Shown piece after piece: positions 24,118 to 34,319 of a stretch of DNA of 64,000 nt. The translations under genes and the position numbers were made by a program. The DNA comes from Plasmodium coatneyi (Eukaryota > Apicomplexa > Aconoidasida > Haemosporida > Plasmodiidae). The stretch spans positions 4,030,001 to 4,094,000 of the forward strand of contig NC_033567.1 in assembly GCF_001680005.1 (NCBI RefSeq). Reading direction: 5' to 3'. The notes beneath the pieces were generated by a model that was given only the letters and a program-made list of their open reading frames with translations, was not told the origin of the DNA and made no database searches. Within the stretch, counting starts at the first letter, position 1, and the number at the start of each line of letters is the position of its first letter.

Positions 24118-24576
24118 ATGCAACCCTTCCAGTTCTTTCCCCAAGTGGATAACAAAGTAAACGTTGTTCCAATGCAGCCCCTTCAAATGTATGTCCCCAA
24201 CCATAATGTGATGGTTCCTCAAGCATGTTCAGACAATATACAGCAATATCACCACCAGCCAATCTTTTTCGAGCCTCTGCCCCCAATATATGTGAAAAAC
24301 CATTTGCTACCATCTCCTATTTTGGTACAAATGCCCACAACGGTGGTTGTTCAGAATGAGTCCCAACCGACAATGGTTCTTAGTCAGCCACCCTCAAACA
24401 TTGTAGTCAAGAATAATCCGCCGACATCCGTTTTTGTGAAGCAGTCCAATCCTAATGTAGTGGTGAAGAATGAAGCGGCGCCAAATTATGTGCAGAGTGT
24501 CGAGGCGTGTCAGGAGGGCATGGTGGCAGATATGAGCCGCCCCATGATGACCACCTTGAACAAAAATATTTTATAA
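24118..24576 (+). CDS. Pro/Val/Asn repeat protein, small family member (152 aa)
   Basis: This is a single-exon frame of 152 residues. Residues 1-50 are rich in Gln, Pro and Val. Residues about 55-119 carry the repeat core shared with the 607-aa and 179-aa genes, seen as PPIYVKN, TTVVVQNESQ, SNIVVKNN and NPNVVVKNEA. The TVVV-NES element also occurs in the 607-aa protein, so these two members look closest. It has no signal peptide, membrane segment or Cys motif. The start Met is the first in frame, and the gene converges on the third family member 1.3 kb away. Function is unknown. Confidence 0.75.
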   Translation: MQPFQFFPQVDNKVNVVPMQPLQMYVPNHNVMVPQACSDNIQQYHHQPIFFEPLPPIYVKNHLLPSPILVQMPTTVVVQNESQPTMVLSQPPSNIVVKNNPPTSVFVKQSNPNVVVKNEAAPNYVQSVEACQEGMVADMSRPMMTTLNKNIL

Positions 24577-25894
24577 ATGCAGCATGGCGTGGAGATATGT
24601 ACGTACGTGGATATGATGCAGGTAAACATGTTACTATTGCACGTGTGTAGGGGGAAGAGGCGACTCTACAGGATTAACCCACGCTGGTGCCATGTAGAGC
24701 TAATTCAAATTAGAGCGGGAGGAGTGTTCAGCGTGGGATACTCTACCGGATATGATGCCTCCATCTGACGCAATGAATAAACATATAAAGAAGCTACCAC
24801 GTGATTGTGCACGGGTGTGTATGTGGGGGTATGCGCTTCCATAGACATACAATCATACGTGCAGAAGACCAACATGTGTACATTTTTCCCCTTCCGCCGA
24901 GCTCACAAATAGCCTGTTCGATGATGAAGACGGCACTGCGAACACTTTCATATTAGTTTAAAGATCCAAGTTTAGCATACGTGAATAAATGAGCCCGCTA
25001 CACAAAAAGGTTAAAAACGTTTATGTGTCTATTTTGTTTTCATAGCTTGGCCACGATGTAGACATATTTCGCTACCCCTTGATGACATACCTTTTTGTGC
25101 AGCTGTAAAAACATAATTTTGCATGAATGTAACTTTGTATGTACAGTTTTTCATTTTTTTTTTTTTTTTTTTTTTTTAATGGAAAACTGCCAATTCTGTT
25201 CTATTAAAAGGATAATTGTTTGAAGGATGACCACAAATGTGCATGTGCTTCGTAGATGGTACGAAAGGAAGCTTTTCCAATATGTTGCGTCCTATTCGTG
25301 CAGGGGTACTACACAAGGGTTGCAATTAAAAAGTAAAACTATTCCTTTTTAAGCGAAACTTGTGTGTGATGAAAACAATTTTAAAAGGTTTTTTTTTCTT
25401 GACATGAACCACAAGAATGGGAGAAATGGTAAAAGTATCGAACAAACAAGACAACAAAAAGGTTTATGAGGAGAAGAAAAAAAAAATTCTTCACTGGGTA
25501 CATCCAAATGAGTTATGTTCTCACTACAAATGTGACAAAAAAAAGATTGGCGCATATTTCTTCCCTGTATTGATCTGCTATGAAATAATTTGTTCGCTTT
25601 CCCTGCATGTTCCGCATGTGTTGAAGAGGCTATCTGTTCAGCTATTCGACTAAGCGGTTAGGTTCACCATGTTCGATTATGTGTGATCAGGGGAAAGGGG
25701 CCTGCACGTGTGTATGCGCATATGAAGTGTATTTATATGTGCCCACATTTCTGCAACATAAATTTGAAGCAGTGTCAGGTATGCATCATATTTGTGTCCC
25801 TCCGATTTGTGGTTCACTGTGCTGGCATAGTTGTGGAGGTTAACCAATATTAGCTTCCTTTTTTTTTTTTTCGCTCACCCCCCATTTTGGACTT
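24577..25894. other. Intergenic between convergent paralogues
   Basis: This is the shared 3' flank of the 152-aa (plus) and 179-aa (minus) repeat proteins. T24 occurs at about 25154-25177. A 78-codon Lys-rich plus-strand frame at 25417-25653 has no supporting feature and I do not call it a gene. Confidence 0.45.
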
Positions 25895-26434
25895 TTAATA
25901 TTTTGAAGGGGTGCTTTTCGTGTAGTCCTCTCTTTTATTCGCACATAGTGTCATATTATAGGGGGAATAGCTACCATCGTTGTTGAGAGGGACGTTGGTA
26001 AAATACATGTTGTTCATAGGCTGAGATTTATTTTGAGTTGTTATGTACTGATTAGAGTAAATGTAGGCAGGGTCTGTAAGCTCGTTCATTTCGGGGGTAG
26101 TAACTCCAACGAGGGGTTCATTTGTCCCTTGGGGAATTCCCGTATTAAGATTGGTCATAGAGGTGAGTTCTTTCATTTGATGGTTGAGGCTTAGGGCATA
26201 ATTGGAGTTATCCGAAAATTCGTTCCCTGACTTTTGTATGATGATGTTTGGATTTTGCTGTCTAACTATGATAGGCTGTGGTTCATCATTTTTTAGGATG
26301 ATATTTTGTGGGGGCAGATCTAGCGTAATTGGTGGGTTCGGCTGCGTGTGAATTATGACGGCTGGTGGTTGCCTCACAATGATGGGTTGTATGCTGTTGT
26401 GCTGCACCATGACGTAGTATACGAGGTGGTCCAT
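25895..26434 (-). CDS. Pro/Val/Asn repeat protein, third family member (179 aa)
   Basis: A single frame of 179 residues on the minus strand. The repeat core lies at the very N-terminus, residues about 16-68: QPIIVRQPPAVIIH, PPITLDLPPQNIILKND, EPQPIIVRQQ, NPNIIIQK. The rest is Asn/Pro/Tyr-rich and low in complexity. Compared with its relatives it lacks the stretch before the core. Upstream, a different minus-strand frame (about 26440-26500) translates to QPLLPIFELYP, resembling the pre-core of the 152-aa member, so the 5' end may be incomplete or frame-shifted. The start Met is preceded by an in-frame stop 9 codons upstream. Function is unknown. Confidence 0.65.
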   Translation of the reverse strand: MDHLVYYVMVQHNSIQPIIVRQPPAVIIHTQPNPPITLDLPPQNIILKNDEPQPIIVRQQNPNIIIQKSGNEFSDNSNYALSLNHQMKELTSMTNLNTGIPQGTNEPLVGVTTPEMNELTDPAYIYSNQYITTQNKSQPMNNMYFTNVPLNNDGSYSPYNMTLCANKREDYTKSTPSKY

Positions 26435-27425
26435 TTTGCGGGGTAAAGCTCAAATATAGGCAGAAGCGGCTGTGACGCCTGAGGAGGCTATACTGGATAC
26501 CTCTCAGGAAGACGCGCCAATAGCAGCACAGGTGTCGGACCGGAGTGGAAATACAATTTGAGAAGAAACTCGAACAGACAATATTTATGGAGGAACACAC
26601 TACCTCGCAAATGCAAATGGGGTGATTTTTTTTTTTTTTCTTTTTTTGTTATATTCCCTTCAAGGGTGAAAACTGTTCGATAAAGTTGAACGGGTAGGGA
26701 GAAGCACACAAAACATGGGTGGGTTTTTACTTACTTTGCGAATACGTGTAGACGGGATGAACAAGTTTGGAAGTCACAGTCGTGGTTCATTTGTTCGCTT
26801 ATCGTTACTTAATTATACATTCCGATTGAGCTACTTTTTTTTTCGTCGAAGGAACTTCCCCCTTTTGTTTATAGCCCCCACGCAGGTGAGTTCGTCGAGT
26901 TGTGTCCACCTTGTGTATGTACAACGCGGGATGGAGGCACTTCAACCCTTGGGAACTTTTCACCGCTTTTCAACGGGATGATGTCGACACGTTTGTGCTT
27001 CCCCGGGTTGGAAAATATAATCGGTGAATATCATCATTTTTCCGCCTAGCATATTTTCATGCGTCTAACATTTGCCCCTACCCGTGTGTGTTCCTTTTTA
27101 AACACGTGGAAGGCAGTTTGGCTTTGCCAGCAATTGGAATTTTACCCCCCGCGACTTACATCCCCCATTGCCCACTTATGGAAGAATATAATTTGTCATT
27201 AATTTGACTTTTTTGAATAAAAATTATTTAGTTGTAATGTATGCAGTATGGTAAAATGGCTAAACGTGCGTTTCGAAAAATGGAAGGTGGGAATAATAGG
27301 GCATGTATGCGGAGTGTGCATCGATTATTTGCTTCCCTCCGGATGATTAACAAAGTGTACCCGCTTTGTTAAAACAGTTTAGCCGTCAAGTTCATGGCGG
27401 TAAGACGCATAGGCGGGAAAGAGAT
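26435..27425. other. Intergenic upstream of the 179-aa gene and downstream of 6PGD
   Basis: About 1 kb with short T/A tracts near 26628-26648. Apart from the possible displaced 5' coding remnant noted for the 179-aa gene, nothing is supported. Confidence 0.45.
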
Positions 27426-28847
27426 TCACTCCCATATGGTGTGGAAGTCGCCATCGCGGTCTACCCTCTTGTAGGTATGTGAACCGAAGTAGTCCCTCTG
27501 GGCCTGCACCAAATTGAGTGGCAAATTTTTGGAGGTCACCATTTGGAAGTAAGCCAAACTAGCGGAAAACGCAGGAATGGGAATGGACGACTTGGTAGCT
27601 ACCTGCACAACTTTCCTCAAGGAAGGAAGTTTATTTTTCATTTCTTTTGCAAAATCTTCATCCAGGAATAACAAGTCTAAGTTCTCATTTTTTTTATAAG
27701 CATTAGTAATTCGATCCAGAAAAACAGCTCTAATAATACAACCTCCTCTCCAAATTCTTGAAATTTCTCCAAGGTTTAAATTCCATTTCATTTCTCCTGA
27801 TACTTGTTTTAGTAAAAATAATCCTTGTGTGTAGGATATGATTTTGCAGCAGTAGAGAGCATTTAACAGATCGTCCTCAAAATGGTTCAAATTTTCACCC
27901 TCTACTTTGCACACTTTCATTTCGTTGCAGAAATGGCCATCTGCTTTAATTCTCAGCTGTTTGTATGCACTTATATTTCTTGCATCTAATGCTGCACACA
28001 TGGTTGGGCATGGAATTCCCCTCTCGATAGCTTCTAACATGGTCCACTTTCCAGTTCCTTTCGCCCCAGCAATATCTAGTATCATATCTACCAGGTGGTT
28101 ATCCGTTAAATCGTCTTTCTTGCCCAATATTTTGTACGTTATTTCGATTAGGTAAGAATTTAAAATTCCTTCATTCCATTTTTTAAAAACATCAGACATT
28201 TTGTCATTGCTATAATTAAGAACATGCTTCATTAGTAAGTAGCTCTCTGATATTAATTGCATGTCTCCATATTCGATTCCGTTATGTACCATTTTGACGT
28301 AGTTGCCTGATGACCTGGGTCCTATATAAGTAACACAAGGGGATGTGCCCACCTTAGCTGAGCATTTTTCTAAAATGTCCTTAATTTGGTCATAGGCATA
28401 TTTAGATCCTCCTGGCATGAATGAACAGCCGTATCGTGCCCCTGCTTCTCCTCCACTAACACCCATGGCTAGATACTCTACTTGATGTTCCTCACAAATT
28501 GAAATTCTCTTTTCTGTGTTCAAATACCATTCATTTCCTCCATCGATAATAATATCTCCTTTTTCAAAATGTTTCAAAATATTCTTGATCGTTTCGTCTA
28601 CTGCTGGTCCGGCTTTTATCAGTAGGATAATTTTCCTCGGCTTCTTTAAATTCTTTATTAACTGTTCCAACGTTTCATATCCGTAAATGGGTAGGTTGTT
28701 TTCCTTTGCCTTCTTTATCGTGTCCTCCGTTTTTTCGTACGTCCTGTTGTACACTCCTATGGTAAATCCGTTGCTCGCTATGTTCAGGCTAAGGTTCTGT
28801 CCCATCACCGCCAGCCCGATTAGTCCTATGTCGCACGTGCCCGTCAT
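27426..28847 (-). CDS. 6PGD: 6-phosphogluconate dehydrogenase, decarboxylating
   Basis: A single uninterrupted frame of 473 residues, the usual length for the dimeric enzyme. It oxidises and decarboxylates 6-phosphogluconate to ribulose 5-phosphate with NADP+, the third step of the oxidative pentose phosphate pathway, in the cytosol. The N-terminal Rossmann motif is GLIGLAVMGQNL, followed by NRT at the NADP 2'-phosphate pocket. The substrate loop SGGEAGARYGCSFMPGG and the catalytic segment VKMVHNGIEYGDMQ are intact. The C-terminal tail has QAQRDYFGSHTYKR, which reaches into the partner active site in dimers. The start fits the family. The bifunctional 6PGL-G6PD gene that makes its substrate lies 28 kb downstream. 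Confidence 0.97.
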   Translation of the reverse strand: MTGTCDIGLIGLAVMGQNLSLNIASNGFTIGVYNRTYEKTEDTIKKAKENNLPIYGYETLEQLIKNLKKPRKIILLIKAGPAVDETIKNILKHFEKGDIIIDGGNEWYLNTEKRISICEEHQVEYLAMGVSGGEAGARYGCSFMPGGSKYAYDQIKDILEKCSAKVGTSPCVTYIGPRSSGNYVKMVHNGIEYGDMQLISESYLLMKHVLNYSNDKMSDVFKKWNEGILNSYLIEITYKILGKKDDLTDNHLVDMILDIAGAKGTGKWTMLEAIERGIPCPTMCAALDARNISAYKQLRIKADGHFCNEMKVCKVEGENLNHFEDDLLNALYCCKIISYTQGLFLLKQVSGEMKWNLNLGEISRIWRGGCIIRAVFLDRITNAYKKNENLDLLFLDEDFAKEMKNKLPSLRKVVQVATKSSIPIPAFSASLAYFQMVTSKNLPLNLVQAQRDYFGSHTYKRVDRDGDFHTIWE

Positions 28848-28866
28848 TTTGTTCGAACAGAGGTCG

Positions 28867-28896
28867 GGAAGTGGTAGATACGGAAGTGGTAGATAC
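28867..28896 (+). repeat. Perfect 15-bp tandem duplication in the 6PGD 5' flank
   Basis: GGAAGTGGTAGATAC occurs twice in direct tandem (28867-28881 and 28882-28896). The block lies 20 bp upstream of the 6PGD start codon, probably in its 5' UTR. Confidence 0.95.
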
Positions 28897-28958
28897 GAAA
28901 CTGGGGGGAATGATACGCACAGCGGTATATGCTCCTGAAGGGGGGGAAGGACTCCTAA

Positions 28959-29811
28959 ATGGGGCCGATCGCGTGTGTATAAAAGTTCGCCCTTTTATAT
29001 CCCCTTCGGTGGGGTAGGAAAAAAGCTGTCCTGTTCCTCTTGCACCTTCGCGGAAAACTTACGCGGGGATGCGCCTACACGGTCATATAAGTACGCACAT
29101 ATATGGATGCACCTGCTTTTTCTCTTTTTTGTGCTTTCCGTTAAGAGCGTTTTCTTTTCTCTCTACTGCCTCGGGTTGGATAACTCTCCATGAGTCATAC
29201 GGCTCACATAAAATTTTGCCTCTTTTGTTGGTTCACTAAACGAAATATTTAGCAATTATAAAGTTTTTTTTTTTTCTATTTCTGCATTCGCTTTTTTCAG
29301 CATGAGAGAAAATTCCTGTGAAGAAGTTTTTCACTGACGAGTGGGTCGACAAGGAGTACACGTACTCCCTGTGGCACGGTTATTTTTTGCGCCTACTCCT
29401 GTTTGAAAGCAGCGTGTAAGTGGCGTCCCTGTGATGCAGCGGTGCGATGAGTACACGCCACTATTTAAGAGTCCACAAAAGATATTCTTTACAGGATATC
29501 ATAAATGTGAAAGAGTATATCATACGAGAGAAAATGTTGGGATATATTTAATCATGTAGAGAAGGTGATAAAAATGAGCCACATGGAAGGGTGTATATAT
29601 GAACTTCCCCTTGGCGCGTGACCATATGTGTGACGACGCCCATGTGCTACCCCAAAGTGGCCATGCAATAATTTTCCCGTGGGTGCACTTTTTTTTTTTT
29701 TCTTCTTTTCTTTGCGTCGTTGCAGGGGGAACATAAGTACACGCAGTAATACATGCACAGGTTCTCCTATGTAAGGAGGCCACTGTGTACTTGTATCACA
29801 GGATTAAGTAA
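28959..29811 (+). CDS. Candidate small gene (57 aa, one hydrophobic helix), three exons
   Basis: The central exon 29309-29413 translates to KIPVKKFFTDEW, then EYTYSLWHGYFLRLLLFESS. The final exon 29761-29811 gives VLLCKEATVYLYHRIK and a stop. The join is phase 0 with donor GTGTAAGT and acceptor TGCACAG. A possible first exon is 28959-28976 (MGPIAC, donor GTATAA). The product would be a basic, single-helix protein of the size typical for small mitochondrial complex subunits; that role is inference. The weak point is the acceptor before the central exon, which lies eight bases past a better AG at 29299-29300 and must avoid an in-frame TGA. The first exon is the least certain part. Confidence 0.4.
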
Positions 29812-30255
29812 GAGATCCCCTGCGTGGAAATCCTGTGCGCTCCAATTTCACATTTCCATGTTGAGGGAACAAGCAGGAAGCGACTCTCCTTTCGATTTGC
29901 CGACTGGTGCAGCGGCCATCAACCGTTATTCCAGATTGCAGGAAAAAATTGAGGCTATATTTTTTATAATAACTTATGCGCAAGCAAATACGCACGAATG
30001 TATGCACTTAGCACGCCCAAGTGGTTAGGCACCACAAGGGGGAGAAAGCTTCGCATCGTAGTAATTTAAAGAGTAATGCCGAGTGACATACACAGATAGG
30101 TGCATCGTGCGGAAATTGACGAACCTGCTTGGAAAAGAAAAAGGCATACGGTGAAGGCAAAGGGGAAGACCCTCCTAAATGCTTCATTGGATTGGTGTCC
30201 TCCCCATGCGATGCACACACTGACTCCTGAAGTACCCAAATAAATTCACCTAATA
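29812..30255. other. Intergenic upstream of uS11m
   Basis: About 440 bp. A plus-strand frame runs through 29753-30028 but overlaps the preferred last exon of the small candidate gene in another frame and has no family features. It is probably the promoter and 5' UTR of the ribosomal protein gene. Confidence 0.4.
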
Positions 30256-30960
30256 ATGATTAATGTTATCTCTGCCCTACGCAAAGGAGCCTTTTTAAGA
30301 ACGTACAAAGAGCTGATCCCCCCATGCTGTAGCAACACAAGTAGGAATTCACTTCTATTAAATAGAAGTTTAATAAACGGGACTAGTCCCCCAAGGAGAA
30401 GTTACACAACACTATCGGATGAAGCTGTAAAAGCTATAACGAATCTGAAGGAAGTTGTAAAAAAACCGGATAAAAAAAAAAAAAACATTACGAGGGAAAC
30501 TTTGAAAAATTGCCAAGGCCATAAAAGACGATACAAATTATTTGGAGACAGAGAAGAATTTCACAATATCGATAGAGACAAAAATAATCTTATTATAGAA
30601 CCTACGGATTCCTTTCGAGCCGTAATTACTACATCGAAAAATAATGTCCATATTCAGGTTGTTAACAAAAGCAAAAATTACAAAACGGTGTTTGGATCCT
30701 TTGCAGGAAATGTTGGCTTTACAAAAACACTGCAGCAAAGTGAAAGATGCGCCTACAGAATAGGAGAAAACATCGCCAAAAAATGTAGGAGGCTAGGAAT
30801 ATTCAGTATCGATATAAAATTTAGAAGAATCATGAGGGTAGAGACTGTTTTGCAAGCTATGTATGCCAACAATTTAAACATTACAGAAATTATTCACGAG
30901 CCTAGATTGCCCAAGTGTGGGTTAAATGCCTCCAAGCCGAGGAAGAGAAGGCGTGTATAA
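30256..30960 (+). CDS. Mitochondrial small-subunit ribosomal protein uS11 (S11)
   Basis: Single exon, 234 residues. The C-terminal ~115 residues are a uS11 domain: FRAVITTSKNNVHIQVVNK, the FGSFAGNVGFTKT loop, a helix with YRIGENIAKKC, GIFSIDIKFRRI, and the characteristic basic end KPRKRRRV. The N-terminal ~100 residues are an Arg/Ser/Leu-rich presequence-like leader (MINVISALRKGAFLRTYKE) plus a Lys-rich linker, which points to import. Bacterial S11 binds 16S rRNA on the platform near the decoding site. Mitochondrial location is inferred: the apicoplast genome is known to encode its own S11, and the leader lacks a secretory signal. Confidence 0.88.
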   Translation: MINVISALRKGAFLRTYKELIPPCCSNTSRNSLLLNRSLINGTSPPRRSYTTLSDEAVKAITNLKEVVKKPDKKKKNITRETLKNCQGHKRRYKLFGDREEFHNIDRDKNNLIIEPTDSFRAVITTSKNNVHIQVVNKSKNYKTVFGSFAGNVGFTKTLQQSERCAYRIGENIAKKCRRLGIFSIDIKFRRIMRVETVLQAMYANNLNITEIIHEPRLPKCGLNASKPRKRRRV

Positions 30961-31923
30961 TATGAGGGTTGGCTCAGTAGAAAAGAAGTATGGGAATTTA
31001 TCTTCACTAACGGAGAATGTTCCATAACCATCGGTAACATTTCCCATGAATCTTGTTTTAGCAGTTGGACCGTCTTTGCCGAATAACGCCCCGTCCAACA
31101 TGGTTACGTGTGCTTGTGCGAGGTAAGCAAGCTACAACCATTTGGTAACAAAGCGGTAATGGTTTGATTCACTTACGTGGATGAATTATGTCATCATTTT
31201 TTTTTAATCTTTTTTTGAGTCATTTGGGGTGTCCCGCTGGTTGGATTCCCCCCCACCCAGTGGACCATATAGATGCGCATAATAAACGTCTACGTGTGCA
31301 AATGGCACCCCTTGGCAACTTTGCCCCTGTGGTGAACTGATTTGAAAAAGAAAAATTAAATTTTTTTACAAATATGTTTTAACAAATTGCGATTGTAGAA
31401 ATGATTAAAAAAGTTGAAAGAGCACGAAAAAGCAAAAAAGGGGTGAGTTGCTGCCACATGGACATATGCATACGCACGTGCACATGTGAGTGGGTAGTTC
31501 CAAAATAGGCAACTTCCATATGGTACAGAAAAAAGGAAAAAAAAAAAAAACAATTTCAGCATTCAGTTGTAATGTGTACAGTTGACACACAACCTCATAT
31601 GCAGCAAAATACACAAATGCATTCCTCTCTCCGTTGGGTTTTGGCTTTTACACGTCTTGTTTAAAAGTGTCACTTGTGGATGTTGCGCACCTCGCTGGGT
31701 GTGATATGCGATCAGCTGTCTTCCGCGTTGCAGGTGAAAGCTGATTCACGAATGGATTGAAAAAGGGGCTTCCAAAATGGAAAACAAGAAAAAGCCCCGT
31801 AATACCCCATATTACGAATAAAACAATACAGGTGTTGTCTACCTCGCATGTTATAACAAACCACGCTTTGCTGTTTGGCCCTTCCTCGGGTTACATTCCA
31901 GCAGTACACCATTCATCGGTTAA
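30961..31923. other. Intergenic between convergent uS11m and IscU
   Basis: This is the 3' flank of both genes. A14 occurs at about 31537-31550. No further feature is supported. Confidence 0.5.
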
Positions 31924-32433
31924 TCAATTTATCACTTTTTCTCTGTAATTTTTTATGGCGTGTTTAATCGCGTCTTCCGCTAATAAACTGCAGTGAATTT
32001 TGACTGGAGGTAAACTCAAGTGGGAAGCAATGTCGTCGTTTTTAATTTTGAGCGCTTCGTCGATTGTTTTCCCCTTGATTAATTCAGTGGCGTAAGAGCT
32101 ACTAGCAATTGCGGAGCCACATCCAAAGGCCATAAATCTCGCGTCTTTAATAACATCGTCTTCTATTTTTAATTGCAATTTTATGACATCACCACATGAC
32201 GCTTTACCTACAATGGATGTCCCAATATTTTTTTCATTCTTATCAAACGAGCCAACATTTCTGGGTTTATTAAAATGGTCCTTCACATGATCACTGTAGC
32301 TTCTGGCCGCACATGGGTAACATCCATTTCTCGGGATGTTTCGATTTACGCACGGTAAGCACAGAGGTCCTCTTCCCGCCGCTGATAAGGCTGCCCCACT
32401 TCCTTTGCAAAGCAGCGAAAGGAAAGTAGCCAT
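31924..32433 (-). CDS. IscU: Iron-sulfur cluster assembly scaffold IscU (mitochondrial)
   Basis: A single frame of 169 residues. IscU receives sulfur from the cysteine desulfurase complex, builds a [2Fe-2S] cluster and hands it on through the Hsp70/Hsp40 pair. The first ~45 residues are an Arg/Ala/Cys-rich mitochondrial leader. The mature domain starts at YSDHVKDHFNKPRNVG and has the three ligand Cys in KASCGDV, AFGCGSA and KIHCSLL, the conserved Asp after the first Cys, and the LPPVK chaperone-recognition motif. The Gly-Ser-Ala-Ile-Ala context after the second Cys is canonical. All catalytic features are intact, so it should be functional. The neighbouring gene, uS11m, is also mitochondrial, but the two are convergent, not co-transcribed. 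Confidence 0.97.
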   Translation of the reverse strand: MATFLSLLCKGSGAALSAAGRGPLCLPCVNRNIPRNGCYPCAARSYSDHVKDHFNKPRNVGSFDKNEKNIGTSIVGKASCGDVIKLQLKIEDDVIKDARFMAFGCGSAIASSSYATELIKGKTIDEALKIKNDDIASHLSLPPVKIHCSLLAEDAIKHAIKNYREKVIN

Positions 32434-34319
32434 TATAATTGGATTTCACTGCAATTGAGATGGAGATAAATGCTCCTTATCTCGCAAAGGGGGGAAAAAA
32501 TTCTTTTTCTTTTTTCCGGTTTAGCTAATGCGCTGTAACGTAAGCACCCCTTCTTCCCATGCATGTGGTTAATTATGTAATGATGTAGTGAAAAATATAA
32601 ATGCTGGGTGATCGATCCCTTAAAAAAAAAGAAAAAATCGGTTAAGAAACTTTCGTTCACAATTTAAAAATAGCATTTTCGTAAAATTTAAACTTGTTCA
32701 GTTTTTTTTCTTGTAATTGTAATATAAGCGATTGAACTGCTGGCAAAAAATAAACGCGAAATTAATTCACCGAAAAAAAAAAAAAAAAAAAAAAGACTAT
32801 CCCGATGTTGAAAAAAAAAATTGGGACAAAAAAAAAATATTTATTGTAACCTTGCCTTTTGCTGGGCAGCAGAAAGAGAATGAAAAACGTGAAGAGTCAA
32901 ATTGGAAATACTAAAATTACGTCAAATTTGAACAGAAGCACGCTTTTTCCAACGGCAGCATGGCATTTATTTGTAAATAATTTGTCATTAAAATAAAAAT
33001 GCCATGCGGAAAAATGTGAGCGCTAAATTTACAAGGATGCATTTTAATCCGCGTTTTTCGGGGGAAGGGAAAAAATAGAAATCGTGATAAAATGGCATTA
33101 CATATCATCACTTGACGTGGCATTACCTTACATGACGCCAAATGGTACGAAGTCACATCAAATGGAGTAAAAAGAAAAAAGGAAAATCACATCAACGCTT
33201 CGTGAAATTTCATCAATGCGTCATATGCGCATGCAGGGGGAGAGAAATAAAAATAACGCGAAAAGAGACGGCGCAGGTCTACATAACTGTGGATTGTATT
33301 ACCCACATTATGACACAATTTTGCCGTTTTTACTAAAAGCGTGGGGAGGGGGAAGGAACAAAAATAATGAGATATATGATCAAACATTTGTAATTTCGCT
33401 CAGCGCATATGAATTGTTTTAAACGAATAAAAGACGCACTCCTATTCGTCACAAAAGAGGAAATTATTTTCGTAACAATCTCCCACATTTGTTATCCTGA
33501 AATGGATCCTCTGCGCGCGAGTGAAGGAAAAACGATTCGGGAAAAAAAATGCCAAATATGATCTCATTTAGAGTGTCTAAAGCAGCTCTACCACCTTTTT
33601 AAAGAGAAAAAAAAATAGAACCTCCCCCTGTATCAAGGAATAAATTGGTTGTAGACATAAAAGTCGCCGTCACCGAAGCATATGTTGAAGCGTAAAAAAA
33701 AGTTGGCAACTTCGGGTGTAATCTTTTCACCGGCGTAATGGCGTATATGTTATGTTTAATTTACACCACCTGGTGAGTAGCAAAGTGGGAGAACTTCACC
33801 CCCCATTGGCCTCCTTCACACCCATTTTATGTTCATACATTTATACTTCATCAACGGGAAAGAAACCCACATTTGTTTTTACCTATTAGTTAAGTATGAT
33901 TTTGCGCGCAAGGAAAGGATCAACAAGTCTAAGTTGCACACAGGTGTAATAAAAAAAAAAAAAAACTTCCATAACTCATATTTTAAAGGTGAATGCATAT
34001 TTAAAAGGCACTTACGTTGGTCAGTTCATTTGTAATAGCGCATGTGTTTCTTTTTTTTGGCGCGCTCGCTGTGCCCGTTGGCCAAGGATGCTCCTTAAAA
34101 ATATGTTCACACGCTTTCCCGTACATAAAAAAAAAAATTATACATCGCACTTCTGTGAATTGGAGAAAAAAAAAAAAAAAAAAAAAAAAATAGGATGGGA
34201 TGGGATGAAAAAGGGAGTAATATGAATGGTGAGGGATACGGACGTTTGTGAAAACCATTCTGAAAATTTTCCTGTTCTGACGAAGCTTCCGCTCTAGCTC
34301 TCGGTACTGCTGTTGCCCC
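32434..34319. other. Intergenic upstream of IscU
   Basis: 1.9 kb between two minus-strand genes. It carries A22 at about 32773-32794 and A25 at about 34165-34189. Short frames show no conserved features. Confidence 0.5.

Noticed and set aside
29753..30028. Plus-strand 91-codon frame as a gene
   Set aside because: It overlaps the better-supported last exon of the small candidate gene in a different frame and shows no family features.
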